64,000 nt of DNA from Gordionus sp. m RMFG-2023 (GCF_954871325.1 NC_088776.1:31358508-31422507); one strand, 5' to 3'. Positions 37,081 through 49,072 are shown, counted from the stretch's first letter. Notes: generated from the letters alone by a model not told the origin. Numbers and translations: made by a program.

Positions 37081-37743
37081 ATGATTAAATTATTTATTAG
37101 GTGTGCATTTATAATTTTATAAGTTAAATATTATTTTATTAGTACTATGAGATATTGCTCAACAAGACCTATTAAAATACCTGCAAATTCTTATCTTACA
37201 AAAAAAACAATCGATGAACCGAAGTCTATAAAGTCCACTATAACTATTGCGGATGATGTAAATTATTAATTAAAATAATTTTATGTACATTTAAGAAAGA
37301 AGATATTACTTGTTTATCTGGGGTCCCATTAGAGCAGGAAGAAAGATTTGTTAGAATTTATGTGCCTACAAGAAATACCATGCAATCTGGTACTAATAAT
37401 ACTCATAAATGGAAGATTCAATTTGATAATCAAGAAAGATGGGAAAATCCATTGATGGGTTGGACTTCATCGTACATATATATATATATTGTAACATATT
37501 AAATTAATTAATAATAAAGAGCTGATCCTTTTTCAAATATTGATGGCACATTGGAGTTTGGGTCAAAAGAAGATGCTGTTATATATTGCGAAAAAAATAG
37601 TTTTTTATATTATATAATGTTATTTAATTTCATTTTAAGGATATAATTATGTGATTGAAGAGAAAAGAGATAAAAAAATTATACCAAAATCGTATGCAAC
37701 TATTTTTTCATGGAATAAAAGAACACGATCTTCCACTAAATAA
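37081..37743 (+). CDS. NDUFS4: NADH dehydrogenase [ubiquinone] iron-sulfur protein 4 (complex I 18 kDa subunit)
   Basis: Certain exons are 37147-37257 (or from 37143), 37296-37471, 37520-37599 and 37640-37743, with introns of only 38, 48 and 40 bases, all GT-AG and in phase. Family motifs are plain: [31 protein letters not shown]-like [27 protein letters not shown] and the C-terminal [12 protein letters not shown]. The protein is an accessory subunit of mitochondrial complex I that stabilises the N-module. A 20-base first coding exon at 37081-37100 (MIKLFI, donor gtgtgc, acceptor ttttattag before 37143) would supply a mitochondrial targeting start and give 164 residues. Starting at 37147 gives 156. 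An AATAAA overlaps the stop codon (37739-37744). Confidence 0.95.
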
Positions 37744-37910
37744 AACCATCATAATTTAGATAAATCTTAATATGCTTTAAAGAATCATTCAGTGTACCTT
37801 TTATTATAAATTTTTTTGGTGAATAATATATACATGAAATATAATAATTAATCTAAATATTTAATTATTTTGGTGGAATTTATACTTTTTAAAGCCATTT
37901 TTACTCACAG

Positions 37911-38299
37911 TTAACACTTATTTTTTTGTTAATATTAGCAATATGATAATCTGTTAACATAACAGCTATTTTATTTTGCACTTCTTTATTATTTCCTACT
38001 AATACACTATTCTTAAATTGACCATTTTTGCCTAAAAATTATGAAATATTTAAGGTAATAATTTTATTTAATTAAATTATATTTTATAATTTTATATTTG
38101 ATCTTTTTTTATCATTTATTTGCAGTTTTCTAGCTTTGTTTGAGTAAGCCATCCCCTCTGATCTCTTTTCTTCACTTTTTACCATATTATTGTTATAATC
38201 TTGCTTGTTGTCACTTTTACTCTCATTTGTTGGTTTCCTCAAGGCCTTGATCCTCCAATGAGCTAACCTATTCATCTTGCATCTTTCATTCAACATCAC
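37911..38299 (-). CDS. Hypothetical two-exon gene converging on NDUFS4
   Basis: Minus-strand exon one, about 38176-38299, reads MLNERCKMNRLAHWRIKALR then KPTNESKSDNKQ. A GTGAAG donor at 38175 and a TTTTTAG acceptor at 38032 join it in phase to 37911-38031. That part reads KNGQFKNSVLVGNNKEVQNK and ends ISVNCE before a stop. I do not recognise the protein. Composition is lysine/asparagine-rich, and the upstream side is cut by a MITE at 38405, so 5' exons could be far away. It may also be chance open sequence. Confidence 0.28.
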
Positions 38300-38404
38300 T
38301 AACTCATTTTATTCTCATCACCACTCCAGTTGCTTTAAATTAAATCTTTTTAAAAGCTACATGGTAAAATATTATCATGTAGACTATATACTTATATCAA
38401 TACT

Positions 38405-38579
38405 AGAGATGTACCGGTACTACTTTTTGAAGACCGATCCGATATTAAATCGGATGATTACCGGTCCAATATAATTTCTAATTTTGTATTCTGTAAAGAT
38501 ACCTCTCTTCTCTTCTATTTTTAATATACTTTTTATCAGTATAACATCTATAATTTAATATAACATAACATAATTTAAA
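38405..38579. mobile_element. MITE-A copy 2, truncated
   Basis: Starts gatgtaccggtactactttt and follows 16908-17090 closely (gaagaccgatccgatatt, ttctgtaaagatacc, cagtataacatctataattt). It stops at 38579, where the CAGGG element begins. This is the outermost shell of the nest that extends to about 53531. Confidence 0.75.
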
Positions 38580-39559
38580 CAGGGATTCGAACCTAATTTA
38601 GCAAAGAAAACCTGGGTTTTTAAAATAAAAATCGGATCCTGAACCCCATTTATAAAATTTTCCCCCCAAACCCAACCTGGGAATTTTATTTGAACATGGG
38701 TTCAACCAGGTTTACTATATTGTTTAAAATCAGATATTTGTATAATTGTAAATACAAATATTAATAATTTAATTGAGATTTTATAATATTTTTAAATAAG
38801 TGCTAATAAATTTTAAACAACTCCATTCATTTACGCCATTTTTAAATTTATTCCTAAAGATTTCTATTGGAGTGTTAATAAATTTTAAACAATTAAATTC
38901 ATTTACGCTATTTATTTTTAGTTTTTAACGTATTCTCAAAGTTTATTAATTAGAGGAAAATGAAAATGAACAAGTCAAAGTAAAAATTATTATATTGGAT
39001 ATTGTTAGACCTGTGCGCCGATGTCTCAATCAACGGCGGCGGATTTTTTATCGGCGTTCGGCGGCGCGCCGATTTCGCTGCCGTCTACTAAATTGTCCGT
39101 GGTGGCGGCGGCGCAATATTTATTTTAAATTTTTTTAATGAATATAATTTATAAATCAATTTATTTTTTAATGAATTTAATTTATAAATTAATGTATTAC
39201 ATTTTTTATAATTTATTTGGGCGATCTTTTCTAATAAATTGTTAACATAGTTTAATTGATCTTAAATTATTTCATGTCTCACTCCAATTTAAATTTATGT
39301 ATTTTCTCATTCTCAGTAATAGACTAAGGAATTGCATTTTTACTCAGATCAGAGTCACATCCAACACATATAAGAAATATCCTATTGATTTTTATTATAA
39401 TTAAAATAAATTTGGAATGCAAGCAAAATATAAAGTATGAAATATAATAAGTCAGAATTCATTAAAATTATAATTGTCATGAATAAACAGTATTTTATCA
39501 AGATTTGTGGGACATAAAGAAGTCCTTCATTGAGTATTAATCCAGCAATGGATCTTTCG

Positions 39560-40401
39560 CTGTGCAGGTATACAATGAACTTTCCTAGCTACATTAGCAA
39601 GCATAGGAAGTTCCAGTCGCGTTTTCTTCCAAAAGATTAACGTGTCCTCTTCAAGGATATTATTTTAGCTGAGCAAAATATGGCATTCTTGTTCTAGATT
39701 ACTAATATTGTTATAATCGTTACTTGGAAGGGAATGTTTATGAGCTAATTTAGCTATATAAGAGCTTGATGTTTGACCAACTTGAATTTCACTCTATGCA
39801 TTTCTATCATGCTCTAAAAGTTTTAAATGTCGAATTAAAAATTGCAATGATGTAAAATTCGAATTTAAATATTCTGAAACAACTTTAAGATTTTGAAATC
39901 TGGGATCAAGTAGAGTTGCTAATATCTAATGTTCAAAATATATTTTTATTAATGAAAATATAAAATAACTTGAAGTTCAGTTGGGAAACCTATGGTCTAG
40001 CTTTTTTTTCCATATTTTCTTTTAAGCATATAATATCTGAGCAATAAGATCTATTGATTTGTATATGAGCTTCTATTTCACTGCGAAATAATAACCCTAA
40101 GTTTATTGTCGATCCTTTTTGAGAGGAAAGAAATTCCACCGACTCTCGGAATGGATTTAATACTGCATAAAGCTCATCAATTATATTCCATTCATTATTA
40201 AAGAGTTTTAAGATTGTTTTCCTATTTTGTTTAGAACATTATTTATAGAATTTTGTTTACACTGCGAACACTTTCTAGCATATATGCTATGCCAGCGGGT
40301 AGGGCAATTTAATTTTAAAGTTTTTGCATTAATTAGATTGGTTGGTGCAATGCCATTTCTATTATTCGATTCATCAGACATATCAGAATGGTCATCAAGG
40401 T
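39560..40401 (-). pseudogene. hAT transposase, C-terminal half
   Basis: Minus strand from the MULE border downward: NCPTRWHSIYARK (the conserved hAT CxTRW box), an AG acceptor then ILATLLDPRFQNLKVVSEYL, and TLIFWKKTRLELPMLANVAR before a decayed dimerisation region and ILFIHDNYN. Several stops and frame shifts interrupt it (for example in the middle third and within the dimerisation motif). The reading frame continues across the MULE at 45720. Confidence 0.75.
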
Positions 40402-40409
40402 CGTATCAC

Positions 40410-40945
40410 GTCAATACCGCGAAACTTTTACCGCGAAATGTATTATCGCGAATGCATTATCGCGAATGTCGATTACCGCGAAAAGATATTATAGCGAATG
40501 CATTATCGCGAATGCATCATAGCGAATGTATTATAGCGAATATATTAGCGCGAATGCATTATAGCGAATGCATTACCGCGAAAACATTATAGCGAATGCA
40601 TTACAGCGAATGTAATACCGCGAATGCATTATCGCGAATGCATCATAGCGAATGTATTATAGCGAATATATTAGCGCGAATGCATTATAGCTAATGCATT
40701 ACCGCGAAAATATTATAGCGAATGCATTACAGCGAATGTAATACCGCGAATGCATTATCGCGAATGCATCATAGCGAATGTATTATAGCGAATATATTAG
40801 CGCGAATGCATTATAGCGAATGCATTACCGCGAAAACATTATAGCGAATGCATTACAGCGAATGTATTATCGCGAATGTATCATAGCGAATGCATTATCG
40901 CGAATGCATCATAGCGAATGCAATATCGCGAATGCATTACAACCA
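40410..40945. repeat. Left terminal array of the MULE (14-base monomer, 126-base higher-order unit)
   Basis: Monomers of the form GCGAATGCATTATA, with fixed variants (gcgaatgcatcata, gcgaatatattagc, gcgaaaacattata). A higher-order unit of 126 bases (nine monomers) is repeated three times; the word tatattagcg recurs at 40541, 40667 and 40793. Open frames through it translate a repeat and are not genes. Confidence 0.9.
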
Positions 40946-42575
40946 ACATTATCACAATGCAATAGTGATTTATATTTGACAAAATTATATTTAACCCATT
41001 TTCCAAAAAACCAGAAAACCAGCTTAATTGTCTATATTTATTTAAAGTAGCGTTTTAAAATTATTTACCTCTAAAACACGTCGTTATTTATGAAATTCGT
41101 ATTTTATTTAAAAATATGTGGAATTTGGTATACTCAATTTTTTATTGAGACCTCTATCTTATTAAATCTTTTGTAATCGTCATTAATTTTATAGCTTTAA
41201 AACATAAAATCTTATCTTTTTTAAATTTAAACATTGTTAAATTTAAAAATAATAAATGCCAACTCCTGTTTCAAATATAAATCTTAAAATGATAAAAAAT
41301 ATATTTAATTATATATTTTGGTGGTTTCAATAGAGATGATATGTGAATTTAGTTCAAATTTAATATTTTGTAAATTATTTTCAAATCATATTATTCTGCC
41401 TAAAAGGGAATGCCTACAATAAATATTTTTAAACATAATGATTATGAGACTTTCTGAAATAGGAAAAGAAGATTTTTTAATTTCATATTCTGTCTATTTA
41501 ATTATTTTTAAATCTCACTGTGTAAATTGGTTTATTATTCATGATACGGTTTAAAACAATTTCAACTTTAAGAGAGACGGAAGGCCACAAATCCATATTT
41601 TTATGCCGTTTAATATTATAGTGAAAAACATTTTAATTATGCTTTAATATTATTTACTTATCTTAAATTCCGTATAAAACAATTTATAAAATACAGAGAA
41701 AATATTCAAAATAACGAAATTTGAAAAATTTAGGGCAGGGCTTTAAATAATCAGAGCTAAAAATGCAGCCAAAGAACACAGGTATATTAATTTACGACAT
41801 TTATATTATTTATTTTATTACTAATTATGACATTGAAATATGTTAAATTCAATTTTGTCAGGACTGTAAAACATAGCTAAATTATAATAAAAGTATAATT
41901 TTTTTTGGCATTGATAAAGTTATCCTTTCAAAAATAACCCAGCGGCTGAAATAATATTTTTCTATTAAAATCTTTAGACATTTTTGGAATTGGATAAAAA
42001 TAAAGTTATTACCAAACTATAATTTACTTCTGGCACCTTACTTTAAAAAGATGAAAGGTGCAATAATTTTTTTCAATTTTTTTAAAGATTTATATAAGTT
42101 AATTGATGATACTACGAAATAAGATTTATAAATAGATTACATGACTTGTTTATTAACTCAAATTTTGTTATATTTTATTATTCTAAAAAAATAATTTAAT
42201 TTTTTTTAAATTCTGGAACCCTAACTGAACTTGGGATCAAGACTAGTGCCTGAAATCTAACTCGTTATATTCAAATTTATTAATGTTTACAACCCTTAAT
42301 ATTTTTGATTAGTAATTTTTTTAAATCTCACTTTCGCGTTTCAATTTATATATAGAATTTAATTTTATTTATAAAACTCTTCATATATTATTAAAGATCA
42401 ATTCACTATATTGCCACAAAAATGAATTTTTCTAACAAAAATCTAATAGAGAATACAATTACAATCTGCTAGCTGCTTATAGAGTTTTATATTTTTACTA
42501 AAAAATATAAAATAATATAAAAATATATATTTGCTATTTTATTTTTTTATTATAATTGAATACATTATTGTTAAA

Positions 42576-44158
42576 TTATATATTTAAATTAATATTGGAT
42601 GCTAGGCCCTTCAAGTACGATAAAATATCGCGATTTCTGTAATCTGATACTATTCTTTTTAGTCTTTCTGAGAGATTCCGGTATTTTTTTCTTGGAGAAG
42701 CTTCATCATCACCTCCTTGTAGTTGGACAATTTTTAACTCAGTTAAGCTTTGTTGCTTTTTAAGTCCTTAAAATGATATAAATATTCAATGTATAATCAA
42801 TTTTCCTTTTTTAATTTAAAAAAATTAAATTATTCTAGAATTTTTTTCTTAAATTTTTTACCTGGAAATTTAATATTATACCTGTTATAAATCTCCATAT
42901 TGTAGGATGATAGGAAGTCAGCAATGAATTAAAACTCCTGTGCCATCCCTCCACAGAATTATTTGTATTCGCGTCGCCATTAAGTGTGGAATTATAGCAA
43001 TTCCATAAGGGAATGGGAAAAATTGGGATTAATCTTTCCCTCCCATAAGATTTCCATATATATGTGTTTTCAAAATAATCAATAATCGGCTGTAAAATAA
43101 CATTTTCTTGATAAAACGGAGACATTATTAATGTCTCAAAAGCCATTGTAACATCTGTTTCTGGCACATAGGCCAAACATACCATCATTTTTAAAAATAA
43201 ACAAAATTGTGTATTGGTTTTATATTGCATTGATATTTCTGGAAACCTTTGTATTTTTCTCCAAAAACTTTGACCAAAATGAAATAAACATCCTCTTTGT
43301 TTCGTTAACGGGAAGACCGATTTGAATGCATTGATTGCCGATAACTCAAAATCGGTCATTATAAAATCAGGAGAGATTGTTACATATGATCGAATAATTT
43401 CAAAAACTCGCTTGTAATCCTCACTCCTTTTACCGGTCATTAATATGTAAACTAGGGGGAAAACCGTTTTATTTTTTACTCCGTGAAGCGTATAAAGTTG
43501 ATGAAAAAGAGGAGGTGTACATTTAAAAGTACCATCGGCGAACCACATCGCACATGAGGAGAGAAATTCAAGATTCCCATCAGTGGAGAATATTAAAAGT
43601 CGCTCGTTTATCTTAATTTATAATATAAAATTGCAGTATTAAAAGTTTAATCTAATAATTTTTAAAATAATTACTTGCAATTTACCAAATTTTGATTTTC
43701 AGTTGAAATATATATAATTTAAACAAATTGTTCAATTTTACCTCATCATCATGAATGATAAAATTCTCGCCTTTCTCGGTTATAGTATATTCGTAGGGTA
43801 AAATTAATTCGGCCAAAGAAGTTGGGCACGGTGGTGGATGATTGTGAGAGCTTCTTGTACGGTGTATTATCCTTTTAATAAGGCTGGAGTTAGGAATCTT
43901 CATTGCGATGGATTCATCTAGATTTGCCGATATCTCCGAGATAATCATACTGGGAGTATCGATAGTTGTTTTCGCTTTATGCTTAATTTCGTTAACAATT
44001 TTTCGTGACTCAGTTTGAGCAATATCCGGAATATGATTGTGCTCGAATTTATTTGGAATTTTTTCATTATTTCGGCATGTAGCCTGGCCATACACTTGTG
44101 AGTATCTCTCTCTACGCACCTATAGTAGTAGGTAGGAGGCACTTTTTTATCTAGCCTG
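42576..44158 (-). CDS. FLYWCH-MULE transposase
   Basis: Three exons on the minus strand: about 43742-44158, 42862-43611 and 42576-42755, with GT-AG borders in phase. Exon 1 holds a FLYWCH zinc finger (PPTYYYRCVERDTHKCMARL ... FEHNHIPD) and has one frame shift between the CMARLH and HNH halves, near an A run at about 44070. Exon 2 has the MULE catalytic domain: MWFADGTFKCTPPLFHQLYT (first Asp), FIMTDFELSAINAFKSVFP (second Asp), GCLFHFGQSFWRKIQ and NNSVEGWHRSFNSLL (Glu). Exon 3 is the charged tail (SPRKKYRNLSERLKRIVSDY). It would cut the element out and insert it, making 9-base duplications. Confidence 0.88.
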
Positions 44159-45249
44159 TAAACAAAGTTATTATATATTTCTAGATCTAAATTTTTATAA
44201 CTATCGGACCGCTTGAAGAATTTTTATAATGCTTTATATCATTCGTACCTTCAAAAGTAACTTTTTACACTTTTACTATTTTTCAAAAATAAAGATTAAT
44301 ATACAATTTTACCACACAAAAATCATCTTATATAAAAGAAAAAATCCTATTTTATAGAATAACAATTTACCCGAACAAAATTGATAATATGAATACTTCA
44401 AAATATGATCGTAATCAAAGTGGTGCTAATGGGGCTATTTTTATGGGGTTAGGTCGAACCTTTTTTTTTTGCTATTTTTTAAAAATTTGACATGCAAAAA
44501 AAGCCAAGGAGAGACCAACTAAAAGAAAAAAATCGAAAAATGTTATTATATGATAAATAATTGTTTGGTATACAAATAAATTATATCAAGCATAACAATC
44601 AAGACTGCTTTCAATGTCCGTTATTAGTTACTACATGGCTTTGCAATTTTATTGTTTTTTTATTTGCAAAGATTGTGAATGTTTTAAATGATTTTATATA
44701 ACACTTTTATGTTTTAAATCATTAAATTTATCCTAATAAAAAAATATATAACTTTTATATATGGAAAATTAAGAAGAGTTTATAATAGCCTCGACCAAGG
44801 GCTTGTTCGTCCCCGGGTAGGGTTCACTCGGTTACCAAAAAAAATTCCAGGAAAAATGATATTTTGAAAGAATTATTAGAGATGTATTTTTGAAATTTAA
44901 ACATATCATAAAACTAATAGAGCTGAACAAAATGAGATATTTTATATTAAAAATGATAAAGTACTTATAATTTGCCTTTAGGGTTCGCCATAACCCCGTT
45001 CTCCCCTACAAGTTTTCAATAAATTAAAAAGAAAAAACTTGATGTTTAATATTTAAAATGATTAGATGAAAAAGAGAAATCTATTTTATTACTTAGAATC
45101 TTTTTTATATATTTTGAGTCAAAAAAAAGAAAAGCCTTAGCCTTAATTTCAATAAAAAAATGTTTTTAGAGCCAATCCCCATTTTAACTTAATTTTCAGA
45201 TTTAACTAAGTCAGTCGAAAAGTCGATAAATATAAAATTGTAACTTTCA

Positions 45250-45705
45250 TGAAACTCCATTCGCGATATGATAATGCATTCGCTATAATGCATTCGCTAT
45301 AATGCATTCGCTATAATGCATTCGCTATAATGCATTCGCCATAATGCATTCGCGATAATTCATTCGCTATAATGTATTCGCTATAATGCATTCGCTATAA
45401 TGGATTCGCTATAATGCATTCGCTATAATGTATTCGCTATAATGCATTCGCGATAATTCATTCGCTATAAAACATTCGCGATAACATTTTCGCGGTATTA
45501 CATTCGCGCTAATACATTCGCTATAATATTTTCGCTGTATTATATTCGCTATAATGCATTCGCGGTAATGCATTCGCTATATTATATTCGCGATAATGCA
45601 TTCGCTGTAATGCATTCGCTATAATATCTTTTCGCGGTAATCGACATTCGCGATAATGCATTCGCGATAATACATTTCGCGCTAAAATTTTCGCGGTATT
45701 GACAT
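45250..45705. repeat. Right terminal array of the MULE, inverted
   Basis: The same 14-base monomer in reverse complement (cattcgctataatg), about 32 copies. It ends cgcggtattgacatgtaacc, the inverted terminus. The order of variants is not a mirror of the left array, so the two arrays have turned over separately. Confidence 0.9.
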
Positions 45706-45719
45706 GTAACCCATCAAGG

Positions 45720-46300
45720 TATGGATCAGAATCATTAATATCCAAGATATTACCTGTCTCATAAATTGACTGCAAACATTTACGATGTTCAACCTCAATT
45801 TCACATTCCAAATCTACTCGATATCTAAGGGCTGAAATAATTTCTCTAATTTTTTTTAATGAGAATATCAATTTTGGTAACTTTTTTATGCCATCAACTG
45901 TAACCAAATTATGAAGTCCCTAAGCATAAATGATGCTCATAATTCCCTAATCTGACGCTTCTTTTGACATTGGCTCCAGCATCGGTTACCATTTGTATTA
46001 TTTTAGCTTTTAAATGGAACTCCTCTTCAATACTATCTCTCAGATAATATTGTTTCCCCAGTATGCTTTTGAATCACTTTCTAGTTGCTAGGGTAAAATA
46101 TTTTAAATCAAAATTTCCATAAATGATGAAGACTAAATGTGATATAATTTCGACGCTTGAAATAATCGGTCCATAAATCAAAAGTGATAGAACAAAATTT
46201 TGATCCAGAATCAATTAGATTTAAAACATGGGCCTTTATAGATAAATAAACATCGTCTAGCGCACCCCGCCTAATGGTTGTTCTATTTGGCAATTCTGAC
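45720..46300 (-). pseudogene. hAT transposase, middle part, on the other side of the MULE
   Basis: 46108-46293 reads RTTIRRGALDDVYLSIKAHV and GSKFCSITFDLWTDYFKRRN, the region around the first catalytic Asp in RNase H-fold hAT transposases (FDLWTD). 45720-45907 reads GIKKLPKLIFSLKKIREIIS and ends DINDSDPYLDG at the insertion point. Frame shifts and stops lie between the two. The N-terminal BED finger is not seen here; it is kept in the related copy at 27456. Confidence 0.75.
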
Positions 46301-46319
46301 GAGGAATCAATTATCTTAT

Positions 46320-46870
46320 ATTTCTATTTTTTAGGCAATTTATTTTTTAATAATCATTATATATAAATTTTAAACCTTTAGAAAATCTGTCATTCCTTTA
46401 TTGTTTATAGAATCAAATGGCATTAAATCTAAGCAGCACATCAAAACATAATTTCGCCCTATTAGATTTCATATTTATTTTAAACATTTAAAAGATATTT
46501 GAAAAACATCAAAATAATTAGAGCTGGAATGAAACAAATTATAAATTAGATTTAGTTTTAACTTTCAAAATAAAGTTTTACATAATTAATTTAGTAAATT
46601 ATATATTAAGTTTATACATTAAAAAGACATTTATAAAACATAATAATTAGAGCTGGAATGAAACAAATTATGAATTTGATTTAGTAGTAACTTTCAAAAT
46701 AAAGTTTTACATAAATAATTTAATAAATTATATATTGAGTTTATATATTAAAAAGATCTCAAAATAGAGCTGGCAATAAATAAACTAAAAATTTAGTTGT
46801 TTTGAACTTTCAAAATAAAGCTTAATAAAATTAATTTAACAAACCAGTTAAATATTTTAAATGAATAATA
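46320..46870. repeat. Three-copy tandem repeat (~125 bases) inside the 14.4-kb hAT
   Basis: Units begin gagctggaatgaaacaaatt near 46520 and 46650, and a diverged gagctggcaataaataaact near 46757. Each continues actttcaaaataaagtttta. Divergence grows from left to right. Non-coding; it lies between the hAT transposase piece and the next hAT fragment. Confidence 0.7.
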
Positions 46871-46879
46871 AGTAACTAT

Positions 46880-48260
46880 GAGCCATTTTTTATATTATTG
46901 CTGCATCTTGCTGTTGGTTTTAAAAATATTTTTAGACTTTGAATGGATTTATTATTATTCATTTTTTCTGATAGTTTGTGATAATTAATTAAGGAAATAT
47001 TAAAACATTTCCCTTGATCCTTCTCTATTTCAACAAGAATAAGAACATTTCAATAAAACTGTTAAAATTTTTTCCTCGGATAGTGAAAAATCCAACGATG
47101 TAGCTAGCCACATAATGGTAATAGCTGATTCAGGGTTATCAATGATTTGCATGTCAGCTTTCTGCTCTGAAAATGCCTCTGTAAATTTTGGCAAAAACCA
47201 AAGTTACTGAATTGAGGCAGCACAATAATGAATTAATACTAATTGGCTGTATATGCCATATACTACATAATTCTTGCAAGAAGGCAATGAATGTACTATC
47301 TGTAGATGTCGAAATAATTGTGATGAAAAATTTAGGTCATCAACTAAAAGAGTTAATGAAGAGTTGGTGGAGTGGTCTGACTTGGAATGGAGTGAGTTGT
47401 TGCGATATGTACCTTTCAGGTGGTTATCACTAATACCTGCCATCGATAGAATTTTAAAATTTTACAAACCCTTAAAAAAATATTTTTTAAATAAAGATTT
47501 TAAAAGCTGTCCTAAAATTTTGAAAAATTTATTCGGGTATGAAATGGCCTAAGCATATTTGGGATTCGTTTCACATGTAGGAAATCTACTTCATGCAGTT
47601 AGTATTCAGTTGCAATCAGAATATTCTTTATTAAAAAAGATTCACAAAATCATGCTACAGCTCTGTTCATCTCTACAGTTAAAAATTGATAAAAAATTCT
47701 ATGACGCTATTGCTAAAAATATTATATTAAATGTTCAAATAATACTCTAATTAATACATTTTTAAATGAAGCAGGTATTTTTATTAGGACAATTTTAGAA
47801 TTTTTTTGATTTTAATAATTCTATTTACAAATGTATAAATATTATGACATTGGAACAGAAACCATCAATTGATGGTTTTTATAATTTAATAAATTTATTA
47901 AAAATACTGAAAGACATTGGTGCCTTGTTTGTGGAGATTGTAATTCTCTTTATTTTTTATGATTCGCCAAAATACTTAAAGTTAGATGGTCTAAAAGCAG
48001 AGGATAAATAGATATAATTTTTTCGTAATAACGATAAATCCCCATGCTTGGAAAAAATATGCGAGTATGTCTTGTCCTTACCTCATTCTAATGCCTCATC
48101 CTTGCGCATTTTTAGCCTGATGAGGACTGCCTGGAAAAATGAGAGAAATCGGATTGCTTTAACAACATTAGAGGCCGAGCTAATGGTATACAAATATATA
48201 ATTTGTCATGCCAGGTATTTTATAAATATCTCAATAACGACGGTAAACATTTAGTTCTAT
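46880..48260 (+). pseudogene. Second hAT transposase (SCAND3/FAM200-like), decayed
   Basis: Plus-strand pieces in order: 47130-47200 (SALxENASVNFGKN block, here AFCSENASVNFGKN), 47188-47330 (ILIGCICHILHNSCKKAMNV), 47390-47552 (YVPFRWLSLIPAIDRILKFY, then KPLKKYFLNKDFKSCPKILK) and 47559-47750. The 48090-48190 region (SLRIFSLMRTAWKNERNRI) is a dimerisation-like motif. Several stops and frame shifts occur. The family is the vertebrate-domesticated SCAND3/ZBED type of hAT. Confidence 0.75.
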
Positions 48261-48379
48261 TATTTAAATCTCAATATAATTAAGTTTTAGCAATGGCGCC
48301 ATAAAACTTATTATCAATTTTTAACTGTAAAGATGAACACATCTACAGCATAATTTTGTGAATCTTTGTTAAGATTCTT

Positions 48380-48831
48380 CTGATTGCAACTACACATTAA
48401 CAGCATTTAGTAGATTTCCTACATGTAAAATCATTCCTAAATATACCTCTGCATTATTGAAAAAAATTTCCAAAATGTTAGGATAGCTTTTATAATCTTT
48501 ATTTAAAAAATATTTTTTTATAAGTTTATAAAATTTTAAAATTCTATCGATGGCGGGTATTAGGAACATATCCCAACCAACATTGTGCTGACTCAATTCT
48601 GTAAATACACTCTGTTTTTACCAAATTCACTGAGGCATTATCAGATCATAAAGCTGACATGCAATTTATTGATAATCTTGAATTTGCTATATTTACCATT
48701 ATATGGTTAGCTATGTCTTTGGATTTTTCACTATACGAGGGGAAAGAATTTAATAATTTTATTGAAACGACCTTAATTTTGTTAAAATAGCTAAGGATTC
48801 CCTTATTAGATGTTGTTAAAATTTCATATGT
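48380..48831 (-). pseudogene. Inverted fragments of the same SCAND3-like hAT
   Basis: The minus frame at 48390-48596 reads LIPAIDRILKFYKLIKKYFL and NAEVYLGMILHVGNLLNAV, matching 47430-47620 on the plus strand. 48646-48830 (minus) reads KGILSYFNKIKVVSIKLLNS and IANHIMVNIANSRLSI, the region N-terminal to it. Together with 46880-48260 they form an inverted pair separated by about 0.7 kb. Cut at 48832 by the DIRS-like element. Confidence 0.7.
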
Positions 48832-48950
48832 ATGCCCTATGCCTATAAATAGGCTACGCAAGGGTAATTGTTTACTTTTTGGTATATTTTTACTTTAACA
48901 AACAATTTATATTAACCCTTGCGTAAGTAGTAGGATATACCTCTGTTTTT
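48832..48950 (+). repeat. Left 119-base direct repeat of the DIRS-like element
   Basis: Starts atgccctatgcctataaata and ends cctctgttttt. It has the TATAAATA word near its start and the inverted pair acgcaagggtaa/ttaacccttgcgt inside. The partner is 52216-52334. Short LTR or DIRS-type split repeat are both possible. Confidence 0.9.
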
Positions 48951-49072
48951 TACGGAACTCACGCTGCTAAATTAATTAAAATAAAATTATTTTTAATTAA
49001 AATTTGTTGTTAATATTAAAATTTCTTTTAAAGCTAAAAATATCCAAAAACGGGATCTAATACTAGGAAGAA

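Larger units (their letters stand above)
40402..45711 (-). mobile_element. MULE (Mutator-like element) with tandem-array terminal inverted repeats
   Basis: 5310 bases. Left end cgtatcacgtcaataccgcg and inverted right end ggttacatgtcaataccgcg. An exact 9-base duplication, CATCAAGGT, sits at 40393-40401 and 45712-45720, inside a hAT exon that continues on both sides. Both ends are arrays of a 14-base unit (gcgaatgcattata) in opposite orientation: 40410-40945 and about 45250-45705. The single gene, on the minus strand, is a FLYWCH-MULE transposase (42576-44158). With one visible frame shift, the copy looks young. Confidence 0.9.

Noticed and set aside
40227-41050. Open frames of 121 and 76 codons on the plus strand
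   Set aside because: They mostly translate the 14-base array (repeating RECIIANALSRMHHS-type peptides). The non-repeat start is antisense to the hAT transposase.
40410-45705. CRISPR-like spaced repeats
   Set aside because: The monomers are contiguous 14-base units with no unique spacers, in a eukaryotic MULE with target duplications.
45521-45907. A 128-codon minus-strand gene
   Set aside because: The last half is the MULE array and the first half is hAT transposase; the join is an insertion border.
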